From Dipylidium caninum (taxonomy: Eukaryota > Platyhelminthes > Cestoda > Cyclophyllidea > Dipylidiidae): a stretch of 64,000 bases of DNA. A program made the translations under genes and the position numbers. Location of the stretch: the NCBI GenBank assembly GCA_017562135.1, contig QEYB01001208.1, forward strand, positions 372,001-436,000, written 5' to 3'. The notes beneath the pieces are model-generated. The model saw only the letters and a program-made list of their open reading frames with translations, was not told the origin of the DNA and made no database searches. The stretch's first letter is position 1. Every line of letters starts with the position of its first letter. Shown here one piece after another: positions 35,199 through 48,000 of the stretch.

Positions 35199-38100
35199 GG
35201 GGCTTATTTGTTGGCTTCGTTGGCTGTCCCGTCAAGCGATGCTGATGCCGCTGGTGGACGTTCATCGTCCCGAGCGTTCTGGGCCTGGAGTTCGGCCAAC
35301 GTCGTCCTCGTCCCAGCGCGCGGAGGCCGCCTGGCGAGGGAGCTTGTCTCTCTTTTCCGTTGCTGAAGCTGCTGCACTGCGCGGGGAGCGACGCGAGGCG
35401 ACATTAACACAAGCGGTCGCATTTTACGCCGACCGGTCGGGACGGCAATCGCAACGAGTCGGGTGGAGGGAGTCCTGCCGGCCAAGTTGTCTCGCAGCGG
35501 CCTCAGCGGATGCAAGACGGGTGGCCGCCAGCGAGGGCCGCGCAGGCGGAGCCGGAAACGCGCCCTGCTGCCGAGGCGACATCTCCGCAGGGCCGTCGCG
35601 AGTCCGCACCTCGTAGCCGCGCCACTCCGGTGCTCCGAGGGAGGAGCGGCCGAGAGAACGACGTCTTTGTGTTCTGCTTCAGGCGCCATCGGTGGCGCGT
35701 AAGGCTTCGTAGGACGACGGTGGCGCCGTCGAGAGCCTATCCAAGTTGAGTTGGGCGATTAGCGCCTGCAGAGAGCCCAAGACCGTGGACAGCGGGACGG
35801 CATCGTCTGCCCACCGGCTCGACCTCGGCCTCCGTGCGGCGCTGACGCCCACGGTCAGGCGCCGCCAAGTGCGACGGTTCCATAGCGCCCAAGTACTTTG
35901 TCTTCGTTCATCTGCTACGCGAATAGCGGCTCTGCGGTCGCGCCTCCGAAAAGTCCACCAGTTGGGTGTTGTCATTCTTCTAAAGTGCCGAAAGTGCGGA
36001 GGGCGGAGGAGTCAAGTGAGTGGATAGCGTGAGACCGACGGAGAGAGGGAGCGCATTGGCGAGAAATTCTCGGCCCGAGGGCTCCTTTCGCCCTGATTTG
36101 CCCTCCCTCCCCTTCGCCCCGTCATTCCAGTGCCACTTGGGCCTTCCTCCAACGTGGACGCCTCACATCAGCGCCACGATGGTCCGATGCGAAGGGAAGA
36201 CGAGCGGAGTCTGTGCGAACAGCCACCCCAGCAAGGCTGAAAAGGCTGGAATCGAGCGGTGCCGCCGCCTTTCTGCCCCTGATTCATTTCACTCAGTTGT
36301 TTAAGCATCTCTGTGGCCCCGCAGGTGTATTCTCGTCCAAGCCTGGCGCCGTTTGCCCAAGCAAAGCGGACCCCCTGGGTGTGCGTGGCGGCGAATGTGG
36401 ATGCCTTCGTGGCAGAACGCCAAGGCGAGTCAGCCACTAGGCGGCGGTCAGCTTCCACAACACCTCCCAATTGCCTCGCCCGGGGCTGCACCTTCCGGGG
36501 CAGTGGCAGATACCGCCGGCGAAGTAGCAATCAAGACGACACCGCAGCGGCAGTCCACATCGGCGTTAAACTTTGAACCCAGACAACGTGGAGGAGGCGG
36601 CCTTTGAACCGATTGTTTGCTCATCGGTCTCCGAACGGTACCAGGTGACCTTTGATCGCTCAGAAGGCGCCGTTCCCTCCGACCCCGACGGATTGCGAGG
36701 GCCTGGAGGCGTTGCCGCCCGCTTTGCTCGTTTGTCTCAACCGCACGGAGGTTGATAGCGCCAAAGCCTGTCAAATGCCAGGCTGGAGGTTGTTTGGGCA
36801 TGACAATGGCGTTAGGGTTAACGGGCCCCATCGGCCACTTGCTCGGTGCACGACCTTCCACGCCAATCGCGGCGAGTCTCTTGCGACCGGCAGACGAAAA
36901 CGGCAAATGCCGCGCGTGCCTGAACTGTCTCCGTCGGGCAGAGCGCCAACCCTGCGTGGCCAGGAGCTGGGCGCGCGGCTGTGTTGGCGTGCCAGTGACC
37001 GTCGGGGCGACTGACCGGCCTCTCTGGCCCTGTCAACCAGAAGAAAGCGGCTCGGTCGCCCCGCCCTGGAGCAACTCGGGTGGCGCCGACGCGCGGGGTC
37101 AGCCTAATGCCGCAGGGTGGCGAAGGCGTCCCATGTTGAAAGGGCTCAAAAGTCCCCTCGGTGCATCAGGCGCCCAGATTATTGCACTTTAAGGAAATAT
37201 GTTTTAGTAAGAGAAGTTAAAGGGCATTAGCACTTTCCTGACCTCTCCGGCGGTGTCAAGGTCAAACGAACGTTCAGCGGCTGCAGTTACTGAGGTCGTG
37301 TGCCTGCCTTCTTGCTGCATGTGACACGCTGGGTCCTTTGCGGTCGGCCTAAAGTGCACGGGGTAGGCGAGGGAGAGCAAGAAACCATCCACACCGCCTT
37401 TCTTCTTCTAAGGCAACTTCAGCCTCGGCGACCGAAGGCAGAGCAGCAGCCGCAGCGCCCGACCTCAGCCCACGGAGGCACTCGCGCCATCCGCATACAT
37501 TTGCGAGGATTTTGTGCGCCAAACCTTCCTCTTTCGCTCGTTTCACGCTGCGTCTTAAACGCTAAGAGTGAAGGGCGGTGAGCACCCACCCCGGCCGGCT
37601 CCGGTCTGCCCCACCGGCCCCACGCGGCCCTGCGGCTGGACTGCAGACGACGTGGCGTTGACCCCACGCCGGGTCAGCGGACACACGGACCCGGCCACGT
37701 CTGCCGCCTCGGCCGTCTCAGCCAACGGCGGCCAGACGCCTCCGCGCGCTGCTCACGTCCGCCCGTCACCTGCGAGGTGCTGCACTCTGAGTCATGACAA
37801 GGCGTACGACGAGGGCTGTCAGCGAGGCAGTCACGTGCTCGGCCATGCTCCGCCGCACCCGGCGACGGCGGCGGGCGGCGCAGCCGAGTCGTCCCGTCAA
37901 CGGTGTCTCGCTGACGCCGCAAATCGCCCCCACCGGCCCCAAAGGCTAATTGTGGGACGCAACTCGGGGGTCTACAGCAGAGAGGCCTGCGTACAACTGC
38001 CCTGTCTACTCTGGCAGGCAAGCAGGCAGGCAGGTTGATTGAGATTAGAAAACAATTGGGTAAAATGACCTTTCACAGGAGCAGCCGTCCGTGGAGTCCA

Positions 38101-38736
38101 CGCGCGTCAAGAGCTTAACGCTCACTCACTTTTGTTCCCCAAAGCACCAAGTCGCCCCTCTACCGTCGATGCACTTTTCGCCTCCACCTCGCAGTCCCTC
38201 GGCTCCAGATTCGACGCATTCGCCCTCGAGTCTCCGCCTCCTTCTCGTTAGGCCCCACTAAAGGGGCGTCGATGTGCCTGAGAGGCCCTAGACGGAAAAG
38301 GGTGAACAAGTGGCATCCGCCGGGCGTGGGCCGACAGCCGCCAGAGAATCGTTGAAACGGACTAGGGAGCCGTTTCGCTCTGCAGACAGGCACCCCCGCA
38401 GGCGACGGGCGCCGAGGGAGGGAGCCCCAGTTGGAGGCTTTACCGCTCCGCTGATGCCGCCGAAACGCGCTGGGCCGGCTTTAATGAGGTTGCAGAATAA
38501 ATCGGACGTTGGACGGGCTATTTGCCCTTCTCCGTGGGGTTTCGGCCGTGTGCCTGGAAAAAGGCACACGCATGCCAGTCCGGCGGACGCCCGCGTGCAC
38601 GCCACTCGGCACAGTGGGCATAATTTATGTAATACACTGATGTTGCCCCAACCCATTGTGCATTTATGACCTTGTGATTTAACCTCCCACCCCGTCCGTC
38701 CGCCTGTCCGCGCCGCCAGCATGGCAACCGTCATCC

Positions 38737-38837
38737 GCACACACGCACGCACGCACGCACGCACAAGCGAGCTAGCGGGCACTCGGAGAAGGCGGCAGCC
38801 GTGCAGAAAGACGTGGGGGTGTGTGTGTGTGTGTGTG
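38737..38837. repeat. (GCAC)n and (GT)n microsatellites
   Basis: GCAC repeats at 38737-38764 and a GT repeat at 38818-38837. Confidence 0.85.
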
Positions 38838-39105
38838 CGGGTGCCAGGGCCTCCACTGCACCCATTGTGTGACCCCCGCACGTCCGCACGGGCACGCGCG
38901 CGACGCGCACGCACCGGCGTTATCGATCGACCCACATAGGCGAGCGGCCGCGCGGCTGACCGGGCGGCCGTGTGTCCGCGCGAGAGTGCGCGGCCGCGTG
39001 CCTGGTGGTGCCGTGGGCGGACAGCCCGTCGTCCACCGTCACGGCGTTTTTGCCCGTGTGCGTGCGTCTGTGTGTCTGCCAGCCGTGCTGTCGATGGCCG
39101 ATCAT

Positions 39106-39133
39106 CGCCCCGCCCCGCCCCGCCCCGCCCCGC
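39106..39133. repeat. (CGCCC)n array
   Basis: Five near-perfect CGCCC copies, resembling clustered GC boxes but without a gene beside them. Confidence 0.8.
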
Positions 39134-39256
39134 CACGCCCTGACCTTTAGCACGGACCTTTTTCGCCGGAAAGGTTAACTCGTCCCACAAACCCCTTGCT
39201 CGCGATGCGCGAAATTTCGAATACCCGCGAACTTCACTGGCGAAAGGTCTTGGCAC

Positions 39257-39261
<5 letters not shown>

Positions 39262-39290
<29 letters not shown>
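39262..39290. repeat. GA microsatellite
   Basis: About 14 GA units, with more GA-rich sequence to 39308. Confidence 0.9.
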
Positions 39291-39295
<5 letters not shown>

Positions 39296-39416
39296 AAGTG
39301 AGAGAGAGCACGTAATCTAGGTCATGCGCATATTAGCCTTCAAATGTGCACTCTTTCGGGCCGTGAGACCAGGTGCAAAGCCACTGGATCACACTTTAGT
39401 GAGATCAAGTCACATA

Positions 39417-39453
39417 TACACGCACGCACGCACGCACACACACACGCACACAC
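39417..39453. repeat. (CGCA)n and CA microsatellite
   Basis: CGCA units passing into CACA. Confidence 0.85.
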
Positions 39454-40888
39454 ATCGGGTCACATTTAATCACGCCCAAGCTCGAGTGGGCCCGGACGCT
39501 GTTGACGTTGTGTGTCCCCTCGAAGGCGCCAACCAGACGCACCCCCACGGGCAGCTGAGGCGGTGCTGAACAGAAAGGGCTTTCCACCGCTTTTTTGGGA
39601 GGGGAGGGGCGGGGGCGGGGGCGACGTTGACCCCGGAGTGACCACGGCTGTGGCGTCGGCGCTAGGAGAGGCTGCCGCAGCGTCCTCAGGCCGGTCCGGC
39701 AGCCCGAACACGTGCGGGCGAGGTCATGAGTTATCGCCAGCCGGCGAGAGTGCGAACGCTGTCGCGACTCACCTGACCTCCTGGACGTCGCCTCGGGTGC
39801 ACTTCTTCCGGCTTCCGGAGGCGCGCGCACTTTAGCCGCCCCCTCGCGGGTGCACAAAAGGCCGCCGTCGCCTCGCTTCTCTCAGTGCGGAAACCTCGTC
39901 TGCAGACGCCGCGACGCGTCTCCACTCGCCCCGAACCATTTGGACGCCTCAGCCGCTGTGGACAAAGCCGCGTACGTTCCCACCGCAACCTCCGCTTTTT
40001 ACACTTTATCATTAGCGGCATAGCATATACCCCCTGGAATGACAAAGTTGATGAAGGGCCTCCAGGACTTGTTAGTTTAGATTTAGCGATCGCAGGAATG
40101 CGTGTGCTTCGTGCGGCAGATCCTCGCTCGCATTCCGTCAAGCGACCGTGTCTCCTTCCGCCAACTGCCGGGACTCAACGCCCCCGGCACATCGAGTTGC
40201 TGCACTTCCCCGGCTTGTTCCACTGAGGCGCCTGTGCGCAGCCTCGCACTTGTCGTTGTCGAGTCGCGGATTGGCATTCGAGGCGCCTCCTCCTGACAGC
40301 TCGGCAATTCACCGGATTTCGCCAGCTTTCGCCCGGGGGCCTCAGCGGCCAGGGCGGGCGGCCGGGCGCCAGGACAATGTGCGGCAGGTCGAAGATGCCA
40401 CTTTGATCCGCGCGACGGCCTCTCCCGTCCGGTCTGCCGCCGAGTGCTGTCAGCCACTGACAGGAGACCTGCTGCGGCGCGGGACTGCGCCTGCGTGGGT
40501 GAGGAGCTGAGCCAGGCGGTTCCTGGGCGACTTTATTGCCTCTTCGCGCCATATTTGCGGCGTTAAGCGATGTCGACGGCGTACACCCTTAATTAACCCA
40601 AGTGTTACGGCAATCCCCGCCCAGACAGCCGCGGTGACCAAATTTAGATCATTTTAATATGAAGGCTTTTGGCCAAAACTGGCGGAATGGTCTTTGGGAG
40701 CCGCCCTTTCAGGCCGTCCAAGAGTCCCGGTGAATTCCGCCTTGATGTTCACCGCTGGAGCCGCTTCCGCAGAGACCCTCGGGCCCGTGGCTGTCGCCTC
40801 GGAGACGCCTCGACGCGCAGTTATTTCTCCAACCGCCGGTGAGGTGTGTCTGCGCGTCTTGCCGCACCCTGAAGGTTCAACCGCTTAA

Positions 40889-40922
40889 CCTCGCTCGCTC
40901 GCTCGCTCGCTCTCTCTCTCTC
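40889..40922. repeat. (CTCG)n(CT)n microsatellite
   Basis: CTCG units followed by CT units. Confidence 0.9.
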
Positions 40923-42299
40923 GCCTGCAACAACAACCGTTTTGCGACACAATGCACCCTCCGCCGCGATGACCTTCACCCTCGTAAGATGGCTCAATGC
41001 GCTTGCCCCTCGGGGGCAGATCGCCTCTGTGACATGCGTCCTTTCCAGCCAGGTGCATCAAGTTGCGGCGGGGGAGGAGAAAAGCGTGAACGCAGGCTGA
41101 GGCAGTCAGCCGTCGGGGCGCTGACAGACTGGTCGAGTGAGAGGCCTTTCCGCGGAAGGCGTCTCTCGAACCGCCCGTCATCGGACTGCCATTCTCGAGG
41201 GGTGAGGGAGGAGCGCCGGGACCCGCTCCCCCGGCGGCCTCCCTGCGGATACCCTCCGCCCCGCGCCCGGCGAGGGTGCTGCTGTCGGCCTCCCCCTCCT
41301 CGTCTGAATTGTTTCGCCTGACCCCGCTCAGCGGGCCCAGCGCGCAAAGGTCACCACAACTGGCATGTTAATAAGCCCAACCACCCACTCACCCACCCAC
41401 TCGCCTCCTTGTGTGGCTGTGCGCACAGACACACACAAACTAATGCACACGCAGAAGAGAGCATCTTTGAGGTTATTAAATTATCAGTGGAGGCAAAATA
41501 CGCGTGTGTGTGTGTGTTTGCACGCTCTTGTGAAATAGAAGGTTACTAAGCAAAAACAAGAAGGCGAGGATTTGTATTCTCTCAGGAAGGGTCCCCCCGC
41601 CCGAGCAGAATTGTGCACATGCCCCTCCGCCCTCCAGTCGACGGGGAGGAGCAGCCGGGCCCGGCGCAATCGCACAATCACATACACACGCAAAGTGGGA
41701 CTCAACTCAACGGGGAGGACTTTACCCGCCGCCGCCTGCCACCGCCAGCATTCCGGTCTGCTGGGTGGAATCAGCAGACAGCAAGGTGAAACGCGCCCAC
41801 AGCGGAGGGCTGCGGCTTGTTTCAGCCAAATTACCTTCCTCTTGTCGCCTTTCGGCAGGCCGCGGCGCTGGGAGCAACCGTTGGCCGGGCGCCACCCCAC
41901 GGATCGCAGCAGCAGGGGAAGGAGACCTCGGGAGGAGGGGGGGGGGCAGAGAGCGTGGTATGGAGGTGTTTCTTCTCTGGCCTAAATTCGCTGCGACATC
42001 GCCAGTCATCGGTGGGACTGCGAGGAGGCGGCTCCGAGGGAAACGCGGACTCTGACCCCATCACCCGCTCCCGACTGGACGATCCCCGTCTACTTTGACA
42101 AGAGCAGAGGCAGCAGTTCTCGGGTTTCCTGCGCCCTGCCACGCTTGACTATTGACCGGGGCGCTGACTAACCCGTGGCAGGCCTGAGGCAGCGCGAGGC
42201 GATTGGAGGGCGGGCAAGCAAAGCGGGATGCGGAGGGTGGCGGAGGCGAGGGCAGCAGATGGCGTATGAGCGCAAAAGGTCATAATATCGCGGCGGACA

Positions 42300-42660
42300 A
42301 GCGCACGGACGCGTGCGCGTGCGCGTCCGCCTGCCCGATTTGCAGCACTGGCGGCCAGGCAAAAGCGACATACAGACATGCAGCAACTAGTGCGCACGCC
42401 TGCGCACGCGCGCACTGGCGCGCATCCACATGAGTCAAAGGTCGGGTTAGCCAACGAGAGCGGGTCATGTGCGTGCACGTGCGCACCTGACGCACACACG
42501 CACGCACTGGCATTCACGAGTCAAAGGTCGGTGCGTGTACATACGTGGATGCGTGTGGAGCGCACGCGTGCCACGCACACAATCGTAAAAAGCAGGGCGC
42601 GTATAGGACGAGGTCAGCGCGTGCGCACGCGCACACACGCACGCACGCCAGTCTGTTTTG
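42300..42660. repeat. Cluster of alternating purine-pyrimidine CG/CA tracts
   Basis: Several tracts of alternating GC and CA/TG within 360 bases (for example near 42312, 42395, 42470, 42620), the sequence type that adopts left-handed Z-DNA most readily. Confidence 0.75.
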
Positions 42661-44185
42661 TCTCTCGCGTTCTCGCTCTCCGCTCTCCGCTCTCTCTCGC
42701 TCTCACATATGCACGCCCTCTCGCTCTCTCCGTTCCATGTATGTGCGTGTGTCTGTGTGTGTGTTCGCTCTAGCATTTGCCTCCCGGTGTGGTTTATGTT
42801 CGTTTGTCTGCCTGTCTGCCTCGTACGTGGATCGTTTTTAGACCCGCTAACCACGACCGCTAGCGTGGTAAGTATGACCTCTCTTTATAAGCCCCTACTC
42901 CCCCCACTTTTTAACGACCCACCATCTCGCATCCTTAGTAGCCGACGTAGTTCTTGCCTTTAATGCGTCAAGACTTGATTAGACTTGTTTGGCTGCACCC
43001 TTTCATTCCTGGAGTCTCGTCACCGGTCTGCATGCTGCTTCTCCGGCGAAGTAGTGTGGAGACGCCGTCCTCGAGTAATGACGAGCTGGTCTGCGCAGAT
43101 CGCCGCTGAGGCTATTCGCCGTGGTCCACCAACATAAACTCTTGATAATGTCCGGTGGGGAGTTTCCAGACATAGTCGTTTAGTGTGAAATTATTGCTGG
43201 GTTGACCCAGGCAGTACGTCTAAGTCTGATTATACACCGCTCAAGGGGCCCATGGGGGAGATGACAGCCCACACTTGACTCAATCCGCGCACCACATCGC
43301 TCTTCCGGAATGCACATCGAGCAGGGAACTCAATCGTCTCTGGCTGTTCCCCAGTAAACATTAAATTAAAATCGTCAGGTAGGCAGCATTAAGGGGAATC
43401 CCATGCCATTTTGTGCAGCAGTCAAATGAATTTAGACGAAAGAAGAATCGGTCCCTACCGAGCGAGGTATGGATGCTAAGACGCGGCGAGGAGGTGACCC
43501 AGTGCCCCGGCTTTTGGGTGTTGACTGGTCGGCGTAGCCTCGGGTTCACGAGGTCAGGAGGTCAGAGCTTGTCCAATTGGCAAGCCGGGGTTGGTGAGTC
43601 ACGGACAGGGCGGTTCCGGGCGTCGACTGGGTTCCACTTCGTGCCGCCACCTACCGTCAGCGGTTTGGATTAGCCGGTGGGTCAGAAGTGTGGCGAATGC
43701 GTGCGTCGCTGTGCCCGCTGGTTCGGCCCACCCTCCGCCATTGGTCGCGCGGCCCTCGTCGCGCACCCGCGCTAACCTCGGCGGCGTTTTTGCCAAACCC
43801 CGGAGCATTCTGACCCAAATACCGGCCAGGCTGTCTGTGGGAAATAAACTCTCGGGCCTATCGATCGTGTCACGGCGCGGCGTTAATGTGATTAACTCGC
43901 TTCGATTTCTACCCCCGGTGAGCACGCAGTCGTATCTCGGTGAGTGAAAGTTCTAATCGTCCCAATGGCGGGACAAGCTTGTTCCTGCTGTCGCCGCAGC
44001 AGGCCGTCTGAGCTGACGTCTCCCCATCGTCCGAGTCCCCCTTCAGTTCCCCACCCCACCTCCCTCGGCAAGTTGGTTAGCTCTGTTCGACCGGACTGGA
44101 GTCGGCAGCGCGTATCTCCCGCTGATACTCCTCCTCGGCTTTGTTGCCCTCCTTCCGACCCGGTGACGCAGAGGCGTGGGCAGTA

Positions 44186-44209
44186 GGAGCGGGAGCGGGA
44201 GCGGGAGGC
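44186..44209. repeat. (GGGAGC)n tract
   Basis: Four GGGAGC-type units, quadruplex-capable on +, 0.8 kb before the nuclear receptor start. Confidence 0.75.
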
Positions 44210-45029
44210 GGCGCGGCACAGTGGGGCGGGGAGGGGCGGGTCGGTGGGTGGGTGCGGGTTGCACAGGCGGCGCGGGCTGCGCGGCGAGCAGGAGCCCGCG
44301 GCAGAGCAGGCCTTATCGATCCACCCGCCGGCTCCGCGCCTGCGCCTGCGCGGGTCAAGCGCCAGTGTGCGCGGTGTATGCAACTCGATCTCGCGACACC
44401 CCCATTGGCTGCCTGGCCTCGCGTTCACTCCACCATTGCTTTTTATCACGCTGCTGGGAATTTATTCACTCCTTAACCATGTCGTGGCGAATAAAACTCC
44501 CGCCTCTCATCTCCCGCCTAATTGTTCAGCCGAACTGTTTGCCCGCCCCCGCCTGGCGGAGACCGCGAACGACCGACCGCCGGAGAACGACCCTCAGATC
44601 ACTGAAACAGGACCTCCTCACCTTCCCCCCTTTTGGCAGTTAATCCCATTCCTCCTGAGAGACGTCTCACTGTCGTTATTGACGCCACCTGAGCGTAACC
44701 CCGAGGACAGACTAAACCCATTTATTTCACGGGGCAGCGATAGCGTGTATTCCCATCTAGTCTCTTGTCCCTGTGATTTACTTTGCCTTCACACCAAAAT
44801 CACGGACACCCTAATGTCATAATAGCCCAAACTCTTTTTTGACGACTCTGGTTTCGTCTTTGCGAGTCGCTAGGGCAGACTCGATCGCTTTTGTGCCATA
44901 TGAGGACTTTTCTCGCTCCATTTCATCGGTTATGCCTTCAGGCCCTTAAAGTGGCCCCTGACGAGTTATTCTCCTCGCCCCACAGGGGTCTGGCGGCACA
45001 CCTCGAGGAAATCACTGACTGCTCTGGGC

Positions 45030-48000
45030 ATGCTCAACACGCCCAAGTCGAGGAGCAAGAGTCCACAGCCCAGCATGAGCATTGACGTGCAACAGTCACC
45101 CACCGCGGAAACCGGCCTTTCTCCCACGCAAGCGGTGGAACTCCCCCACGCCTCGCACGCCCTTGCCTCCTTGACCGAGAAGTTGATGGAGAGCGGCGCG
45201 TCGGTGGCGGCCGCGGCCGCGGCCGGGGCGAAGTCTGCGACTGCGACCACAACGTCGAACAACGCCGCTGCCAGCCTCAACGACTGTTTCACTGCAATCG
45301 CTTCGAAGCTGAATCAGTCAGCAGAGGTGATGAACGGAGGAATAGTCCCGGAGACGAAGATTTCCAGTGTGGACCTTTGTAAACTGCTCGACACCCTGGC
45401 GGCCGCCGGTCAGATGCCGACTGTGTCCACGGACAACGTGCATTTGCGCTCCCTGCTGGGGAGTGGAGGGGGAGGCGCCGCCAGCGCCGCCGCCACTGCC
45501 ACAAATGTGCCCGCGGTCAAGCCGGACGTGCCTGCTCCCGCCGTCAGCAACGGACAGTTGCTCCAACTGTTGCGCACCTCTCTGGCCACCGCGCCCACGG
45601 ACTCCTCTCCTCTGCCCGTAAATGGTGGCTGTCAATTGTTGAGTATTCCCTTCTCGCCTCCAACTTTGCCCCTCGCTGCCGCCACCCACGCCATCCCCCA
45701 GAACGACCTCTATCTCCTCCTACAGTCCGCTATCCTTCGCCAAATGGTACGTCCCTCCCCGTCAGTAATTCTCGGCGCAGCCTTAGCCTTGCCTCATTCC
45801 GGCATGGACCCATTAGAGACTTTTATACGGTTCCTCCGAAGAATGCCTCCTTTCTGATGAAACGAGTCCGCCCGCCCGAGAGTGGCACCCACTGCACCGC
45901 GGTCGCGGTCGGCGGGGATGTGGCCGCGGGCCTCGTCGCCCTCCTGCGAGGAATGCGCCACTCGCCTGGGCGGCAGCGCGACATTGTCTTCGCGGACTTC
46001 AAACGGAAACCTCATGTCTACTCGGCCATGAAAGCAGCCGCAAAATTCCCCCATTCCATTCACAAAAGTCTCGGTTTCACGGCGATTTGGGGCTCAGCGG
46101 TCTTCAACTCTTTTAATTACTGCTATTTTGTAATAGCATGCTTTTTTGGTTAAAAGCAACGACCAAACGCTAATTTTTGTAAAGTTAATCCCATGGGTGG
46201 TAGTTTTGTGGCCCGAGGAGGACTGCTTCCCCTCTTCGCCGTGCCGCGCCGCACGGAAAAGCCCCGAGGCTTGCAGCCACGCCGTTTGGGAGAGGCTCCG
46301 CTCAAACGCGGCGCTGCGAGTGTGTGCTTGCGTGCGTGTGCGTGCGCTTCATGGTCTGTGGATGATGGTGTTCGCCTGACAGCCGCCTGTATTTGCGACC
46401 TTTGCACTGCAGTGGCCTTGAATTCCCCCTGTTTCGATTTGCGCGTTTGTCCTTGACACAACCAATAGGATTGCAGTGTTTATTCCATTGTTTTCACTAC
46501 CAAACAAATTCGCAATGACCCTCTGCCACGTCTGCGCACGCAACGAACTAAATCGCCTGGTCATGAAGGACATCACAAACGCTGGTTGATAAAGCAGCCT
46601 GGCAAATTAAAACCAGTGGGGATCGCCCCACCCCTCTCGCATCACTGGCAATATTTGTGGGCCGTGCTCAAAGCCTAACTTATTTACCCGCAATGACCCC
46701 GTTTTTCTAATCAGCTTTGGCGTTGCACTTAGCGCCTCGCTGATTGTGTGTCGACCCCACGAGTTGCGCCCATTGTACGACGACGACGGCGAGGTCAAGC
46801 GGCCACGCCGTTCGCCGCGGCTAAAAGCTTTTCACGCCGACGACGACACCACGAGCCTGGTTTGTCTGTGCGCCAGGCCTGGTTGGGAGGACTGCTTGTG
46901 GACGAAGTTAATTATCAAATCTTTTTCGCTCAGCAACAACAACAGACTGCCATTCTTGGCGGGGCGATGGACGCTCAGACCTCCGGGACGGCCTTCTCAG
47001 CCGCCGGGCCTGGCTTTCCCCACGCCGGAGTGTACGGACTCCACACCGCCGCGACACAGACCACCGCTCCCGTCTCCATGGCGGGAGAGGGCAGTGGCGG
47101 CGCGGGGGGACCTCTCGACGCACTGATGTTGACTAACCGTCTGCAACAAACCATCGCCGCCCTCACCGCCAACCCCGCCGGCGGGTCCGCTGCTCCGCCA
47201 ATCGCCCTTCTCAGCCTCGAAACTAACTCCTCCGCGCCCCCCCATGGTGGCTATTGCCTCGTCTCCCGCTCCCCTCCCGCCACCGCCACCGCCGCCACCC
47301 AACCCTTCCTCGGCCGAGCATCTCATGGCCGCATTAGGCATCCTGGGTCTTGGCGCCGGCTCCGGCGGCGGGGGCGGAGGCGGGGCTGCCGTTAGCTCCG
47401 TTGCTTCTGGTTGTGTGAACAGCGCCACAACCACAACCACAGCCACAACCACCCAGAGCACTCACACAAGCCTTGTGAATACTAACAAATTGTTGAATCA
47501 GCTGTACAGCGTCAAGTATGAAGAGTCCAAGAACGCGGAGAAGGAGTCGCAGTCAAGTCCTGTCGTCGTGACCACAAAGACTCCGTCGACGTTGACACCG
47601 GCGACGGTTCTTGTGCCACCAGCGCCACCCTCAACAGCCGCCACTTCGAGCATTGCCACATCGACGACATTCTCGGTTCGCGGAGCAAGGAACAGCGACG
47701 GGACTGTCGAGCCCTGCCTCGTTTGTGGCGACGTCGCCTCAGGTAGATCACCTTCCAGCTTTTAACACCAACCCCTAACTGACGCGAGTTGGCGTGGCAT
47801 TCGGAGCGCTCGACAGCCCACTGATTAGCCTCCTCGGGCCCGCGGACTGGCGGCCAGAGCCCCTTTCCGTGCCCACCCGAGCCTTCTTCGCCCGGTCTGC
47901 TTCACTCCTCCTCCCCGCCATGTGAGTGCCGTGGGAGCAGTGGAGGCCGTGGCAGCGGTGGCGACGCCCTGCCCCTCAGCCGCCAGTAGCCCGGCGGCGC

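Larger units (their letters stand above)
31703..45029. other. 13-kb stretch without a convincing gene; AT-to-GC boundary and microsatellite field
   Basis: Composition turns from AT-rich to GC-rich at about 32.3 kb. From there to 45 kb many open frames occur on both strands, none with a recognised domain. Microsatellites and alternating purine-pyrimidine tracts are dense at 38.7-39.5 kb, 40.9 kb and 42.3-42.8 kb. One possible minus-strand exon (34230-33989) is listed separately. The right end, 43-45 kb, probably contains promoter and leader of the nuclear receptor; an acceptor-like CCCCACAG lies just before 44989. Confidence 0.4.

Noticed and set aside
39106..39133. CGCCC array as clustered GC-box promoter
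   Set aside because: No gene start follows on either strand and the perfect periodicity looks like a simple repeat.
38288..39256. 322-codon minus-strand frame
   Set aside because: Runs through microsatellites (His/Thr and Arg repeats in translation) and has no domain.
45857..46153. 98-codon + strand frame inside NR2C intron 1
   Set aside because: No domain, and it lies between a well-supported donor (45747) and acceptor (46932-46933).
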